Notes under the pieces: generated by a model
Told to the model about the DNA's origin: nothing
What the model saw: the letters and a program-made list of their open reading frames with translations, nothing else
Database searches by the model: none
Source of the DNA: Bacteroidota bacterium
GTDB taxonomy: Bacteria > Bacteroidota > Bacteroidia > M30B66
NCBI GenBank assembly: GCA_027483445.1
Contig: JAIXUS010000005.1
Span: 255,628-319,627, forward strand
Direction: 5' to 3'
DNA length: 64,000 bases
Part shown: one piece after another, positions 37,933 through 46,348 of the stretch
Numbering within the stretch: the first letter of the stretch is position 1
Layout: each line of letters starts with the position of its first letter
Made by a program: the position numbers and the translations under genes

Positions 37933-38403
37933 TTATTTATTGACTTTGCCCTTCTTCAATATCTTATTTTCTAATAAGATCTTCGGTTCTACAATCGGCA
38001 AAATGAGCCCATTGCCTAAAATGCCTCTTGTTTTTTCCAAAATAATGCCTCGAATTGTGGAATAGCCAATGCTTATCAAGGTAATTGCCAATTTAGGACT
38101 TATCGATTTAATTTTACCTTCCTCCAAAGAAAGATGACCGATTAATTCATTTACTACAAAATCAACGCGAATTTCAAAATCACCAATAAGTGTTTTCTTT
38201 GCTGAATCTCCATGCTTGAAAAATTCGTTCACCAAAACACTAAACCTAATTGAATACATTTCTTCTTTAATAAAAATTGAAGGAGAATGAAAGGTTTTAA
38301 TAACTAACTGTCTCTCTTTTAGTGAAGCTATAGATTCATTAACATTGCACTTCAATGTATAAATTGAAGCTATTTTAATATCACTTGAATGAAGTTCAGC
38401 CAT
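37933..38403 (-). CDS. SecB-like chaperone of a TAC (toxin-antitoxin-chaperone) module
   Basis: A 156-residue protein with the overall plan of SecB: an N-terminal strand (IKIASIYTLKCNVNES), a central beta region (YSIRFSVLVNEFF ... FEIRVDFVVNE), and a C-terminal helix pair with LAITLISIGYSTIRGIILEK followed by ILPIVEPKILLEN, corresponding to the SecB RG..P.L.P.n segment. In TAC systems a dedicated SecB-like protein folds and protects the antitoxin. Its gene starts two bases after the antitoxin stop, the third position in a toxin-antitoxin-chaperone order, which supports this role. The general SecB of the cell would be encoded elsewhere. Assignment is by pattern only. Confidence 0.65.
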   Translation of the reverse strand: MAELHSSDIKIASIYTLKCNVNESIASLKERQLVIKTFHSPSIFIKEEMYSIRFSVLVNEFFKHGDSAKKTLIGDFEIRVDFVVNELIGHLSLEEGKIKSISPKLAITLISIGYSTIRGIILEKTRGILGNGLILPIVEPKILLENKILKKGKVNK

Positions 38404-38405
38404 GA

Positions 38406-38801
38406 TTATGCAGCAATTAAATCGTCAGATTTAGCTTTTTCTGGAAGTCGAGATGATTTTTCTGGTTTGGAATACCAATTATCAAATTGGAACTTTAAGG
38501 CCTCCGATGGAATTTCATGAAATAAATCGGTTCCTTCCTGACTAATTGTAATTAACTCACAATCCAATACTGTCTCCAATTTGGTTATGCTTTTCAATGT
38601 CAAATTATGTGGAGTATTAAACCATTTGCTGATCTCAGAGGGTTTTTTGCCTAATTTATCCGCAAGTGCTGTTCGCGACATTTTTTTCAACTTCAAAATA
38701 GCATCAACACGATCCATTATTTCTCCCAATTTGCGAACAAACAGGAGATTCTCTTCCGGAATTTCATTGAAGAAACTATCAAAATTTTCAGAATTGTTCA
38801 T
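38406..38801 (-). CDS. HigA-like XRE antitoxin with C-terminal tail
   Basis: A 131-residue XRE-family protein. The helix-turn-helix spans about residues 28-75: VDAILKLKKMSRTALADKLG then KPSEISKWFNTPHNLTLKS and ITKLETVLDCELI. After the HTH a 45-residue tail (ALKFQFDNWYSKPEKSSR) carries a Trp-Tyr pair; in known TAC antitoxins a short aromatic C-terminal segment makes the antitoxin dependent on its chaperone. The start overlaps the toxin stop by four bases (ATGA), and the SecB-like gene follows two bases after its own stop. It should repress the operon and neutralise the toxin. Confidence 0.75.
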   Translation of the reverse strand: MNNSENFDSFFNEIPEENLLFVRKLGEIMDRVDAILKLKKMSRTALADKLGKKPSEISKWFNTPHNLTLKSITKLETVLDCELITISQEGTDLFHEIPSEALKFQFDNWYSKPEKSSRLPEKAKSDDLIAA

Positions 38802-39316
38802 AAGGGGATTTTTAGGTCGTTCGGAAATACAATCTTTGTGTGGTCTGAGTTCAAAAGCAAATCACCGCTTTCAAATGCTCTTTTGATACCCGCTGCTATC
38901 AGATTAGCAGAATGGAAATGCTTTGAGACATTGGGGCATTTTTCTGGATCTCTGTCTAATTTAACGCCTCCATTAAATAGAATAACAATTTTCTCGTTTA
39001 CCCGGTAACAATACAAACGAATCGGATTCTTCTTCTTGGCCTCAAAAACATCAAAATGACGAGGCGGTAAGGCCAACGCCTTTCGTTCATTTCTAAAGTA
39101 TTGTTTCAAAGCACCTTTTTGTTCTCCAATTCTCACCTTTAACCATGCTTTCAAATCATTGAAATTTGATCGCTCCGAAGAATTTGATTCAAGCACTTCT
39201 TGAAACGCTTTAAACTCAGATGTAGGGTTCAATTTGCCATCAATAGTTAACAGTACAGTGTAGTAAGTCACCTTCGGTAACGATTGAACTTCAATTAATG
39301 TTGCAAAACTATTCAT
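38798..39316 (-). CDS. HigB/RelE-like toxin of the TAC module
   Basis: A 172-residue protein. The C-terminal half carries the RelE-superfamily core pattern: KKKNPIRLYCYRVNEKIVIL, then LFNGGVKLDRDPEKC. It is preceded by basic helices (LKQYFRNERKALALPPRHFD) and an N-terminal extension. HigB/RelE toxins cleave mRNA on the ribosome; the basic and aromatic residues here fit but no catalytic set can be assigned. It is the first gene of the three-gene unit, upstream of the antitoxin, the order seen in higBA-type and TAC operons. Two direct repeats cover its start codon and upstream region. Confidence 0.65.
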   Translation of the reverse strand: MNSFATLIEVQSLPKVTYYTVLLTIDGKLNPTSEFKAFQEVLESNSSERSNFNDLKAWLKVRIGEQKGALKQYFRNERKALALPPRHFDVFEAKKKNPIRLYCYRVNEKIVILFNGGVKLDRDPEKCPNVSKHFHSANLIAAGIKRAFESGDLLLNSDHTKIVFPNDLKIPL

Positions 39317-39368
39317 TTATAAGTTAAAAACAAGTTATCTGCCAACAAAATTCACTTATGAGTTAAAA
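39312..39368 (-). promoter_or_regulatory. Two direct repeats at the TAC operon start (possible operator)
   Basis: TTCATTTATAAGTTAAAA (39312-39329) and TTCACTTATGAGTTAAAA (39351-39368) match at 16 of 18 positions and are 39 bases apart. The first overlaps the toxin start codon. XRE antitoxins usually bind repeats in their own promoter, so these are candidate sites. Confidence 0.45.
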
Positions 39369-39539
39369 TCTTACAGCGTGCATGAAACTTCATTATTTAT
39401 ATAGATTACAAAATCAGTAGATTAGATAAGAAAAAACCATTTCTTTCAAAGAAAATCGACCATTGGATACGATTGAACTCTCTTTAATAGTGCAAAATAG
39501 ATAAAACTCGCTAAGTCGCAATCTATATGTAGTACTTTT

Positions 39540-42500
39540 CTACTCTTCAGCCGCTAATCCATATTCATTACTGCTCTCCCTCGCGCTGTAAGGCTCTGAA
39601 TCAAGAATTCCTTCCGCCATCAAACGGGCCTGCTCAATCACCGTTTCGGTAGCGCGAAGCTCCAAATCAGGTGGATAGCCATGTTTGCGAAGGATTTTCT
39701 TTACCGCTATACGCATCCGGGCTTGCACGTTTTCCCGCACTGTCCAGTCGATGCTGGTGTTTTTGCGAACCGTATCAACCAACTCACGGGCGATGTGTCG
39801 TAATACGTCATCGCCTAGCACTGCCACTGCGGTGTCGTTCACTTCCAAAGCTGTGTAGAATGCGTATTCCCTGAAATCGAGCCCCAATTCATCGCCCCTA
39901 CGATCGGCTTCCTTGATGTCTTTCGCCAAACGGATCATCTCATCAATAATTTGAGCGGAGGTGATCAGGTTGTTCTGATAATTCCGCACCGAATTGTCGA
40001 GCATGGTCGAGAATTTTCTGGCTTCGATCAGGTTAAACTTCTGCCTGCCCTTAATCTCATCGTTCAAAAGCTTTTTCAGTAGCTCGAAGGCCAGGTTGCG
40101 ATGCTTCATGCCCTTTACCTCAGCCAAAAACTCATCCGATAGAATCGAGATATCGGGCTTTTTTATTCCGGCGGCATCAAAGATGTCGATGACTTCATCC
40201 GATACAATCGCCTCTGATAAAATCTGCTTGATCGCGGTTTCGATCTCTTCATTCGATTTGCTCTTTCCGCTTTGCGTAACCTTCACAATCCGCGATTTAA
40301 TGGCCTGAAACAAACCAACATCGTCGCGAATATCGATCGTGTAGGGGTGTGGTACCGAAATGGCAAAAGACTTTGTTAAGGCAGTTACCGCATTTACAAA
40401 GCGTTCTTTCCCGTTTTCAAGCCCCAAAATAAAATTGGCGGCATGTATTGGAAAAGATAACTTCTCCTTGGGACTGAGTTGGAAAAACTGCTTGTAGTCA
40501 AAACCCCGGGGTTGGCCGGCTTCCACAGGTTGCTCGGTAAAGAAACGACAGACCAATTCATACTTACCCATCATTACCGATGCGGCTTCCTCCTGATCAA
40601 AAGCCGGCTTCCCTTTTCCACCGCTTTCGGTGTACAAAGCCAACGCCCGCTTCAAATCGTTGGCAATTCCGATGTAATCTACAACCAATCCACCTTCCTT
40701 GTCCTTGTAAACCCGGTTTACCCGGGCAATGGCCTGCATGAGGTTATGCCCCTGCATGGGTTTATCGATATACAACGTGTGCATCGATGGAGCATCGAAG
40801 CCCGTAAGCCACATGTCGCGAACGATGGCGATTTTCAAAGGGTCTTTTGGGTCCTTCAAACGATCGCCCATGGCCTTTCGCTTTGCTTTGTTGCGGATGT
40901 GACGCTGAAAATGAAGGGGATCCGACGATGAGCCGGTCATGACCACTTTGATGCTGCCTTCCTCATCGAGATCGGAATGCCATTCGGGCTTTATCTTCAC
41001 AATGGCAGCGTATAAATCCACACAAATCCGGCGACTCATGCACACAATCATGGCTTTACCATCGAGGGTTGCGTTGCGTGCCTCAAAATGGGCTACAATG
41101 TCTTCGGCAATGCGCGCCAGCCGCTCTTCATTGCCCACAATGGCCTCGAGGCGAGCCCATTTCGACATCAGTTTCTGTTTGTCCTGCTGCTCTTCCTCTT
41201 CGGTAAGCGATTCGAAGGCTTCGTCGATTTCGGTTAAGGCTTCCTCGCGCAGGTTTACTTTCGCCAAACGATTCTCGTAATAAATACGCACGGTTGCTCC
41301 ATCTTCTACCGCTTGTTGAATGTCGTACACATCAATGTAATCGCCGAAAACAGCTTGTGTGTTTTTATCGGTATTCTCGATGGGCGTGCCCGTAAAACCA
41401 ATAAAGGAGGCGTTAGGCAAGGCATCGCGCATGTGTTTGGCGAAACCATCCATAAAGTCGTATTGACTTCGGTGGGCTTCGTCAGCAATTACCACAATGT
41501 TGCGCCTGTCGGAGAGCATTTCAAATTGCCCTTTGATGTTTTTGGTTTTACCCTCTCCGAGGTCGATTTTCTCTTGAATTTCGGGCAGGAATTTTTGAAT
41601 GGTGGTGAAGATGATCCCGCCCGAACTTACACTGAGTTTCCGTTTTAAGTCTTCCCGGTTTTCGGCTTGCACCGGAGTTTGGCGGAGTAAATCCTGGCTT
41701 TGTGAAAAGGTATCGAACAACTGATCATCCAGATCGTTGCGGTCGGTGAGTACCACTAGCGTGGGATTGTTGAGTTCGAGCACCAGTTTGCCGGCATAAA
41801 ACACCATACTCAGGCTTTTGCCGCTGCCCTGTGTGTGCCAGATAACGCCTGCACGTTGGTCGCCACGCTCTGATGTGGCCATTTTAGTGCACTCCACCGC
41901 CTTTTTTACAGCGAAATACTGGTGGTAGCGCGGAACTATTTTGGCAATACTGGCTTTGTTTTGGTGAAACAGGATGTAATGCCGGATAAGATCGGGTAGC
42001 ACCGTTTTGTTAAGCATGCCTTTTACCAATACCTCCATTTGAGGGATGTTTTCGTTGGCAACGAGGCGGCCATCGATCGATTTCCAGGGTACAAAAAACT
42101 GGCGGGCGGCGGTGAGTGAGCCATAGAGGGCTTCCCATCCGTCGGATACTACCAAAAGGGCATTGTACTGAAACAGCGAGGGTATGCTTTGCTTGTAGGT
42201 TTGCAATTGATTAAAGGCCGATTGCAGGGTGGCATTTTCATCTACGGCATTTTTGAGCTCAATCACCACCAAAGGCAAGCCGTTGATGTACAGAATAAGG
42301 TCGGGGCGTTTATTGACGTTTTTCTCGATGATGCTAAGTTGGTTCACCACCAGAAATTCGTTGTTTTCGGGATGTTCAAAATCGATGAGCCATACTTTAT
42401 CGCCGACAATACGACTGCCTTTACGGTATTCCACATCCACACCTTCGGTGAGCAAGCGGTGAAAACGGTAGTTGTTTTCGGCTAGATGCACACTTTCGCT

Positions 42501-42728
42501 GCGCAGCACTTTTTTCAAGGCTTCGGCCTGTGCTTCGGCCGGCACGTTCTGATTAATGGCTGCAATGGCCCGAGCGAGCCGCTCTTTGAGTACGACCTCA
42601 TCAAATGCTCTTTCCTGATGCACCCCATCGGGCGAAATGCTGGCACCGTGAATTGGCGTGTAGCCAAGATCCACAAATTCCTGAATCAGAATTTGCTCGA
42701 TGTGGTCTTCGGAAAGGATGGCGGTCAT
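39540..42728 (-). CDS. hsdR: Type I restriction enzyme, R (motor/nuclease) subunit
   Basis: A 1062-residue HsdR. The N-terminal nuclease domain shows [20 protein letters not shown] (about residues 140-160, PD...ExK). The motor follows with Walker A in [10 protein letters not shown] (about 300), [10 protein letters not shown], the DEAH box in [13 protein letters not shown] (about 415) and ATPase motif VI in [12 protein letters not shown]. The C-terminal helical part binds the methylase complex. With HsdM and HsdS it cleaves unmodified foreign DNA after ATP-driven translocation. It lies six bases after the HhH-fold gene and is the last hsd gene; the TAC module follows 223 bases further. Length is normal, no frame damage is seen. 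Confidence 0.95.
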   Translation of the reverse strand: MTAILSEDHIEQILIQEFVDLGYTPIHGASISPDGVHQERAFDEVVLKERLARAIAAINQNVPAEAQAEALKKVLRSESVHLAENNYRFHRLLTEGVDVEYRKGSRIVGDKVWLIDFEHPENNEFLVVNQLSIIEKNVNKRPDLILYINGLPLVVIELKNAVDENATLQSAFNQLQTYKQSIPSLFQYNALLVVSDGWEALYGSLTAARQFFVPWKSIDGRLVANENIPQMEVLVKGMLNKTVLPDLIRHYILFHQNKASIAKIVPRYHQYFAVKKAVECTKMATSERGDQRAGVIWHTQGSGKSLSMVFYAGKLVLELNNPTLVVLTDRNDLDDQLFDTFSQSQDLLRQTPVQAENREDLKRKLSVSSGGIIFTTIQKFLPEIQEKIDLGEGKTKNIKGQFEMLSDRRNIVVIADEAHRSQYDFMDGFAKHMRDALPNASFIGFTGTPIENTDKNTQAVFGDYIDVYDIQQAVEDGATVRIYYENRLAKVNLREEALTEIDEAFESLTEEEEQQDKQKLMSKWARLEAIVGNEERLARIAEDIVAHFEARNATLDGKAMIVCMSRRICVDLYAAIVKIKPEWHSDLDEEGSIKVVMTGSSSDPLHFQRHIRNKAKRKAMGDRLKDPKDPLKIAIVRDMWLTGFDAPSMHTLYIDKPMQGHNLMQAIARVNRVYKDKEGGLVVDYIGIANDLKRALALYTESGGKGKPAFDQEEAASVMMGKYELVCRFFTEQPVEAGQPRGFDYKQFFQLSPKEKLSFPIHAANFILGLENGKERFVNAVTALTKSFAISVPHPYTIDIRDDVGLFQAIKSRIVKVTQSGKSKSNEEIETAIKQILSEAIVSDEVIDIFDAAGIKKPDISILSDEFLAEVKGMKHRNLAFELLKKLLNDEIKGRQKFNLIEARKFSTMLDNSVRNYQNNLITSAQIIDEMIRLAKDIKEADRRGDELGLDFREYAFYTALEVNDTAVAVLGDDVLRHIARELVDTVRKNTSIDWTVRENVQARMRIAVKKILRKHGYPPDLELRATETVIEQARLMAEGILDSEPYSARESSNEYGLAAEE

Positions 42729-42734
42729 GGTAGC

Positions 42735-43331
42735 TTACAGTTTGCCTTGCTGATAGAGGTACATTTCAATTCGCTCATGGTCAATTGACAGTGATTTTGC
42801 CAATTCATCCATTTTCATAATGTATTGAATATAAAATGCGACGCCCTTGTGCATAGGTTGTTTTAAAAGATCGTTAAAATCGCTAAATCGCTTCATGGCA
42901 TCAAAAACACGTTCATCGAGAATTAAACAGGGCATTTGATCGTATCGTTTATCGGAGAAAAACAAAAGTTTGGTGATGGTCGATGGACCTATACCTTCAA
43001 TTTGTGCCAGGCCGCCAAAAACTCGATATAAATCGGCTTCGGTTAATTCATTTTTTACATCCAGTATTTCGCGAATGAGCCCCAGATTTCTCTTGCTGGG
43101 CTTAAACTTTCGCATGGCTTGAGGATAGCCCCAGGCAAGTGTTTTTAGAATTGCCAGAACGGTATTGCCTTCTTCGAATTCGGTAAATAAATCACCGCGA
43201 TTTAGAATTAAAGGCTGAGGAAGCAAAAAGTGGCGGTACACTTCGTTATTCGCCCAAAATTGGCTTTTAACAGTGAATGCTGCTTGCCCGTTTTCGGTAG
43301 CTATTTCTATGGCTTCTTTAGATAATTTCAT
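42735..43331 (-). CDS. Helix-hairpin-helix DNA-glycosylase-fold protein in hsd operon
   Basis: A 198-residue protein of mostly helices. The core FGGLAQIEGIGPSTITKLLF is a helix-hairpin-helix followed by MPCLILDERVFDAM, resembling the HhH-GPD glycosylase core in which an Asp sits in the same place. In Nth/Ogg-type enzymes a Lys follows the hairpin Gly-x-Gly by two positions; here that place is Ser, so a beta-lyase activity is doubtful. Proteins of this type with an OGG-like fold are found near restriction systems, as I recall. It lies between hsdS and hsdR, suggesting an accessory role such as recognising modified bases. Function unproven. Confidence 0.55.
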   Translation of the reverse strand: MKLSKEAIEIATENGQAAFTVKSQFWANNEVYRHFLLPQPLILNRGDLFTEFEEGNTVLAILKTLAWGYPQAMRKFKPSKRNLGLIREILDVKNELTEADLYRVFGGLAQIEGIGPSTITKLLFFSDKRYDQMPCLILDERVFDAMKRFSDFNDLLKQPMHKGVAFYIQYIMKMDELAKSLSIDHERIEMYLYQQGKL

Positions 43332-43429
43332 TTCGTGTTGTTTTTTATTGAGTTGTTTATTTGATGAGTGCCCGATCTATGAGTTTTGCTCTATCTACGG
43401 TTTGATTGGTATTCCATGGATTGGACAAA

Positions 43430-44626
43430 TTATACGTTAGACATTTTTTTCAATGTCTCGCTTACTTCTAATTCGCCTGAAATGAGTTTTGGGAGGAGAG
43501 TGTCTCTTAATTTCATTAGTGATTCATTTTCTTCCTCTTTGTTAAATTGATAATTATAATATGGTTTTAACGCAATTTCGGCAAATTCATTTACTAATTC
43601 AAAGTGCGGTAAGGCAATTTTAATAGTTGATATTTCGGAAAAAGTGATTTGAGGAAATGTACCTGACCTTGACTCTGCTAATTGTTGCAAATATTCAATC
43701 ACCTCTTTTTGTGTTAAATAAAAATATTGAAATAAAGAATTGAGTTCGCCTTTTGAACGCATAACCATGAGTTTGGTTGAAACTACATATTGGCTTGAAT
43801 TAAAATAAACGTAGGCAAATCTTTTGTTCGCTGGCCTTATTTCACTGTATAGTATGTCGTTCTTTGAAATTGATTTTTTTGCCTGACCTGGCAAGTTTTC
43901 AGGATTAGACAGATTTTTGTGTAAGAATTTGCCATCTTGAATATCACCCGTATTAAGAAATACAACCTCTTTTACATTATGAAGTGGATATGTTTTTGAA
44001 ACAGTTTCTAATAACTCATTCATCGCATAAACCTCCCACCCCTTCGGAATCTCCCCCAATTCGCTCTCCACCATTTCGCCGCCCGAGGATTTGTAGGGTT
44101 CGCCGTTTTCGTTGGGGAATTCGAAATCGACAAACCAACGCTTAAAGAGAGCCTGCGCCAGGGCTTCGAGCTCTGCGTTGATTTTGTTGTTGAGCTCGAT
44201 TTTATCGTCGAGCGAAGAAAGGATTTCGGCAATGGCGGTTTGGACGGGGAGGGGAGGGAGGGAAACTAACACTTCATTTAAAACCTCAGTAGTCAAACTC
44301 GGAACTGCTGAACCTACGTTTAGTGATGCTAAATCATAAGTTTTCAGGGTGTAAAACAAGTATTTTGGGAAAACCAATTCACTATTAATCTTAGAATAAA
44401 ACATAGTATCTACTGACCAAAACGGCTTATCCAAGTAAAATAAATTACTCAATGTTCCCTTTCGTGGAATAAGTATTGACTCTGATTCATATAATGGTTT
44501 TTCTACATATCGCATAATACCTCCCGAACCATACAAAGGAAATGAACCATCGGCTAAATGTTTATGGTCTTTACCATACTTAATTTGCATTAAGTCAGAT
44601 AATTTATATTCTTTCCAGTTGGTCAT
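43430..44626 (-). CDS. hsdS: Type I restriction enzyme, S (specificity) subunit
   Basis: A 398-residue HsdS with two target-recognition domains. The first (WKEYKLSDLMQIKYGKDHK) ends in a conserved helical spacer: PLPVQTAIAEILSSLDDKIE followed by LNNKINAELEALAQALFKRW. The second begins LGEIPKGWEVYAMNELLETV and ends with another helix (LMKLRDTLLPKLISGELEV). The half-sites it reads cannot be predicted. Its ATG overlaps the stop of the PD-(D/E)xK gene by four bases, and HhH-fold and hsdR genes follow. The spacer region is more GC-rich than the second recognition domain, consistent with domain exchange. Confidence 0.93.
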   Translation of the reverse strand: MTNWKEYKLSDLMQIKYGKDHKHLADGSFPLYGSGGIMRYVEKPLYESESILIPRKGTLSNLFYLDKPFWSVDTMFYSKINSELVFPKYLFYTLKTYDLASLNVGSAVPSLTTEVLNEVLVSLPPLPVQTAIAEILSSLDDKIELNNKINAELEALAQALFKRWFVDFEFPNENGEPYKSSGGEMVESELGEIPKGWEVYAMNELLETVSKTYPLHNVKEVVFLNTGDIQDGKFLHKNLSNPENLPGQAKKSISKNDILYSEIRPANKRFAYVYFNSSQYVVSTKLMVMRSKGELNSLFQYFYLTQKEVIEYLQQLAESRSGTFPQITFSEISTIKIALPHFELVNEFAEIALKPYYNYQFNKEEENESLMKLRDTLLPKLISGELEVSETLKKMSNV

Positions 44627-45105
44627 ATTTGTATTCCTCCTGATTTGAAATAATTAATAGATTTAAGAGTAAGCTCAAAGGTTTTGTTTATTATAATTGA
44701 AGCACCTAATCCAAACTTGTATTGATAATCATTACTCGTTAGACGTTCTAATTTTTCAAAATTTCCTTTTGTATCATTATTCCAATAGGTTTTGAATTCG
44801 ATTACCAATAAATTTATTTGATTGTCACCGCGATGATGTAAAATAATGTCTGGGTAAATATTAGATCCTGAAAGTTCTTTTGAAATATAACCATTCCTGT
44901 TGTAATCAAAATCAATATACATTCCTTCCATTTTTGAGAAACTTGACAACCGTAATAATGCATCGAAATACAAACCAAACCTAAACGCAATAGAGCGTTC
45001 GTGTGTTTCTCGGACGATGAGTGATTCATCATTACGATACAGATGCGTTAACGCCTGTTTGATCATCGTTTTCAGCTCTTCTAATTGTTCTTTATTAAGC
45101 TCCAT
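44623..45105 (-). CDS. PD-(D/E)xK nuclease-fold protein in hsd operon
   Basis: A 160-residue protein. SNIYPDIILHHRGDNQINLL followed by VIEFKTYW gives the D ... ExK arrangement of PD-(D/E)xK nucleases (about residues 85-115). Before it, ETHERSIAFRFGLYF looks like the usual N-terminal helix with a conserved Glu-Arg pair. It lies three bases after DUF3883 and overlaps hsdS by four bases, so translation is coupled. It may be an accessory nuclease or a DNA-binding helper of the type I system; no family name is certain. Confidence 0.6.
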   Translation of the reverse strand: MELNKEQLEELKTMIKQALTHLYRNDESLIVRETHERSIAFRFGLYFDALLRLSSFSKMEGMYIDFDYNRNGYISKELSGSNIYPDIILHHRGDNQINLLVIEFKTYWNNDTKGNFEKLERLTSNDYQYKFGLGASIIINKTFELTLKSINYFKSGGIQI

Positions 45106-45108
45106 GAT

Positions 45109-46086
45109 TTATTTATTAATACTTATACTGGCAGAAACGGCTTCTTTCATTAGAACTTTCCTTCCTGTTGAATTTACCCATGAGTCATCGTTGTGGTAAA
45201 TGATATCTATTGCGATTTTTTCTTTATCCAAAGCATAATACACCACACAAAGCCGGTAAGTGGATTTCTTCGATTTAAATTGTTTGTATTCGTTGGCAGT
45301 TAGCTCTACGGATCCAAATGAATTTTGTGTACCTTTTACTTCGAGGTGTAGAGTTTTTTTTCCTTTCATGGCTTCCAAATCCCATCCCTTGTTTTGTTTA
45401 TGCACGTCTTTTATCATGAAGCCTTTCTGTTTAAAATGATCCGCAGTGAAATCCATCGCCGCCACTTCCACCCTTTTTCTAGTTTCGGCATCTAAATGCC
45501 AGCCACTTTTTCCATTTGTCCTATTGGACTTTTTTGTAAGCTTTTGAAAGGTTTGTGGCTTATCGATAAAATTAAATATATTCTGAAGCTCATTTAGGGT
45601 ATGTTTTTTTGCATAATATAAATTAGACTGCCCTGGACCTTCAATTTCCAAAGATCGCAATTCGCTTGGAATCAGTATTGCATCGCTCGATTTACATTTA
45701 GCGCAATATAACCGTTGTTTTCCATTCGGCAATACTATTGTTTGGACTGATTTGTATAAGGTTGCATTTTTATATCCGCCTATTATGTACTGATGCCCAA
45801 ATTCATAATTTCTTGCAAAGAAAACGATGTTGACTCCTTCTAAGAATTCTTCATCATTTTTAGCGCCCAATTTTTTAAGATTAATGTCTTTGCCTTTCCC
45901 TACTCTTACAAATCCATAAGTATAAGCCCCACGGCTAAGAAAGTTATATATTTCACCACCCGTTCCACTTTCATCCACCATCGCCCCTCCACCTCTAGGA
46001 ATGTCATTCTTTTTTTTACCCTTATAATTATCCATCCATGCTATGCGGAAAAAGATACAGGGTTTGCTTACATCAAAATGACTCAT
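45109..46086 (-). CDS. DUF3883 domain-containing protein in hsd operon
   Basis: A 325-residue protein. The N-terminal half is an unrecognised domain (FFRIAWMDNYKGKKKNDIPRG ... NIVFFARNYEFGHQYIIGGY with a CAKC pair near residue 155). The C-terminal 120 residues are DUF3883 (NO VEIN C-terminal): VEVAAMDFTADHFKQKGFMI, NKGWDLEA, then LHLEVKGTQNS, which has the D ... ExK layout of a nuclease fold. DUF3883 is common in phage-defence genes. Its start ATGA overlaps the stop position of a decayed hsdM tail just upstream, which suggests it once followed hsdM directly. Confidence 0.75.
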   Translation of the reverse strand: MSHFDVSKPCIFFRIAWMDNYKGKKKNDIPRGGGAMVDESGTGGEIYNFLSRGAYTYGFVRVGKGKDINLKKLGAKNDEEFLEGVNIVFFARNYEFGHQYIIGGYKNATLYKSVQTIVLPNGKQRLYCAKCKSSDAILIPSELRSLEIEGPGQSNLYYAKKHTLNELQNIFNFIDKPQTFQKLTKKSNRTNGKSGWHLDAETRKRVEVAAMDFTADHFKQKGFMIKDVHKQNKGWDLEAMKGKKTLHLEVKGTQNSFGSVELTANEYKQFKSKKSTYRLCVVYYALDKEKIAIDIIYHNDDSWVNSTGRKVLMKEAVSASISINK

Positions 46087-46222
46087 ATCTCAATCCTCCC
46101 TTTTTTAGGTTTTCTTCGATTCGTTCTTGCGATTTGCACGCTTGAGCAAAAGCTTTGTTTATAGAAGACTTCTGCTCCTTGCTTAAATTATCCACTGGAT
46201 GAGTTTCTTCTCGTCTGGTCAT
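46083..46222 (-). pseudogene. Frame-shifted remnant of an hsdM 3' end
   Basis: The minus strand here reads FAQACKSQERIEENLKK, closely matching the HsdM end [17 protein letters not shown] at 48381. At DNA level about 45 bases (CAAGAACGAATC ... AAGAAAACCT ... AAAAAAG) are nearly the same. One base missing in the A run shifts the frame; if restored, the reading ends at TGA 46083-46085, overlapping the DUF3883 ATG as ATGA. An in-frame small open frame (46073-46222) exists but is better explained as this remnant. Confidence 0.6.
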
Positions 46223-46348
46223 AATTGCGTTTATCTTGGTTCACTCTTCGTCATTTATTTTCAGATACCATTTGAATTGTCGTGATTATATATATTATAT
46301 TCAATGGTTTGTTCTTCATGTTTGCTTGGTTTATTTTCATTTATTTTT

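Noticed and set aside
46073..46222. 49-codon small gene before DUF3883
   Set aside because: Better explained as a frame-shifted remnant of the hsdM 3' end.
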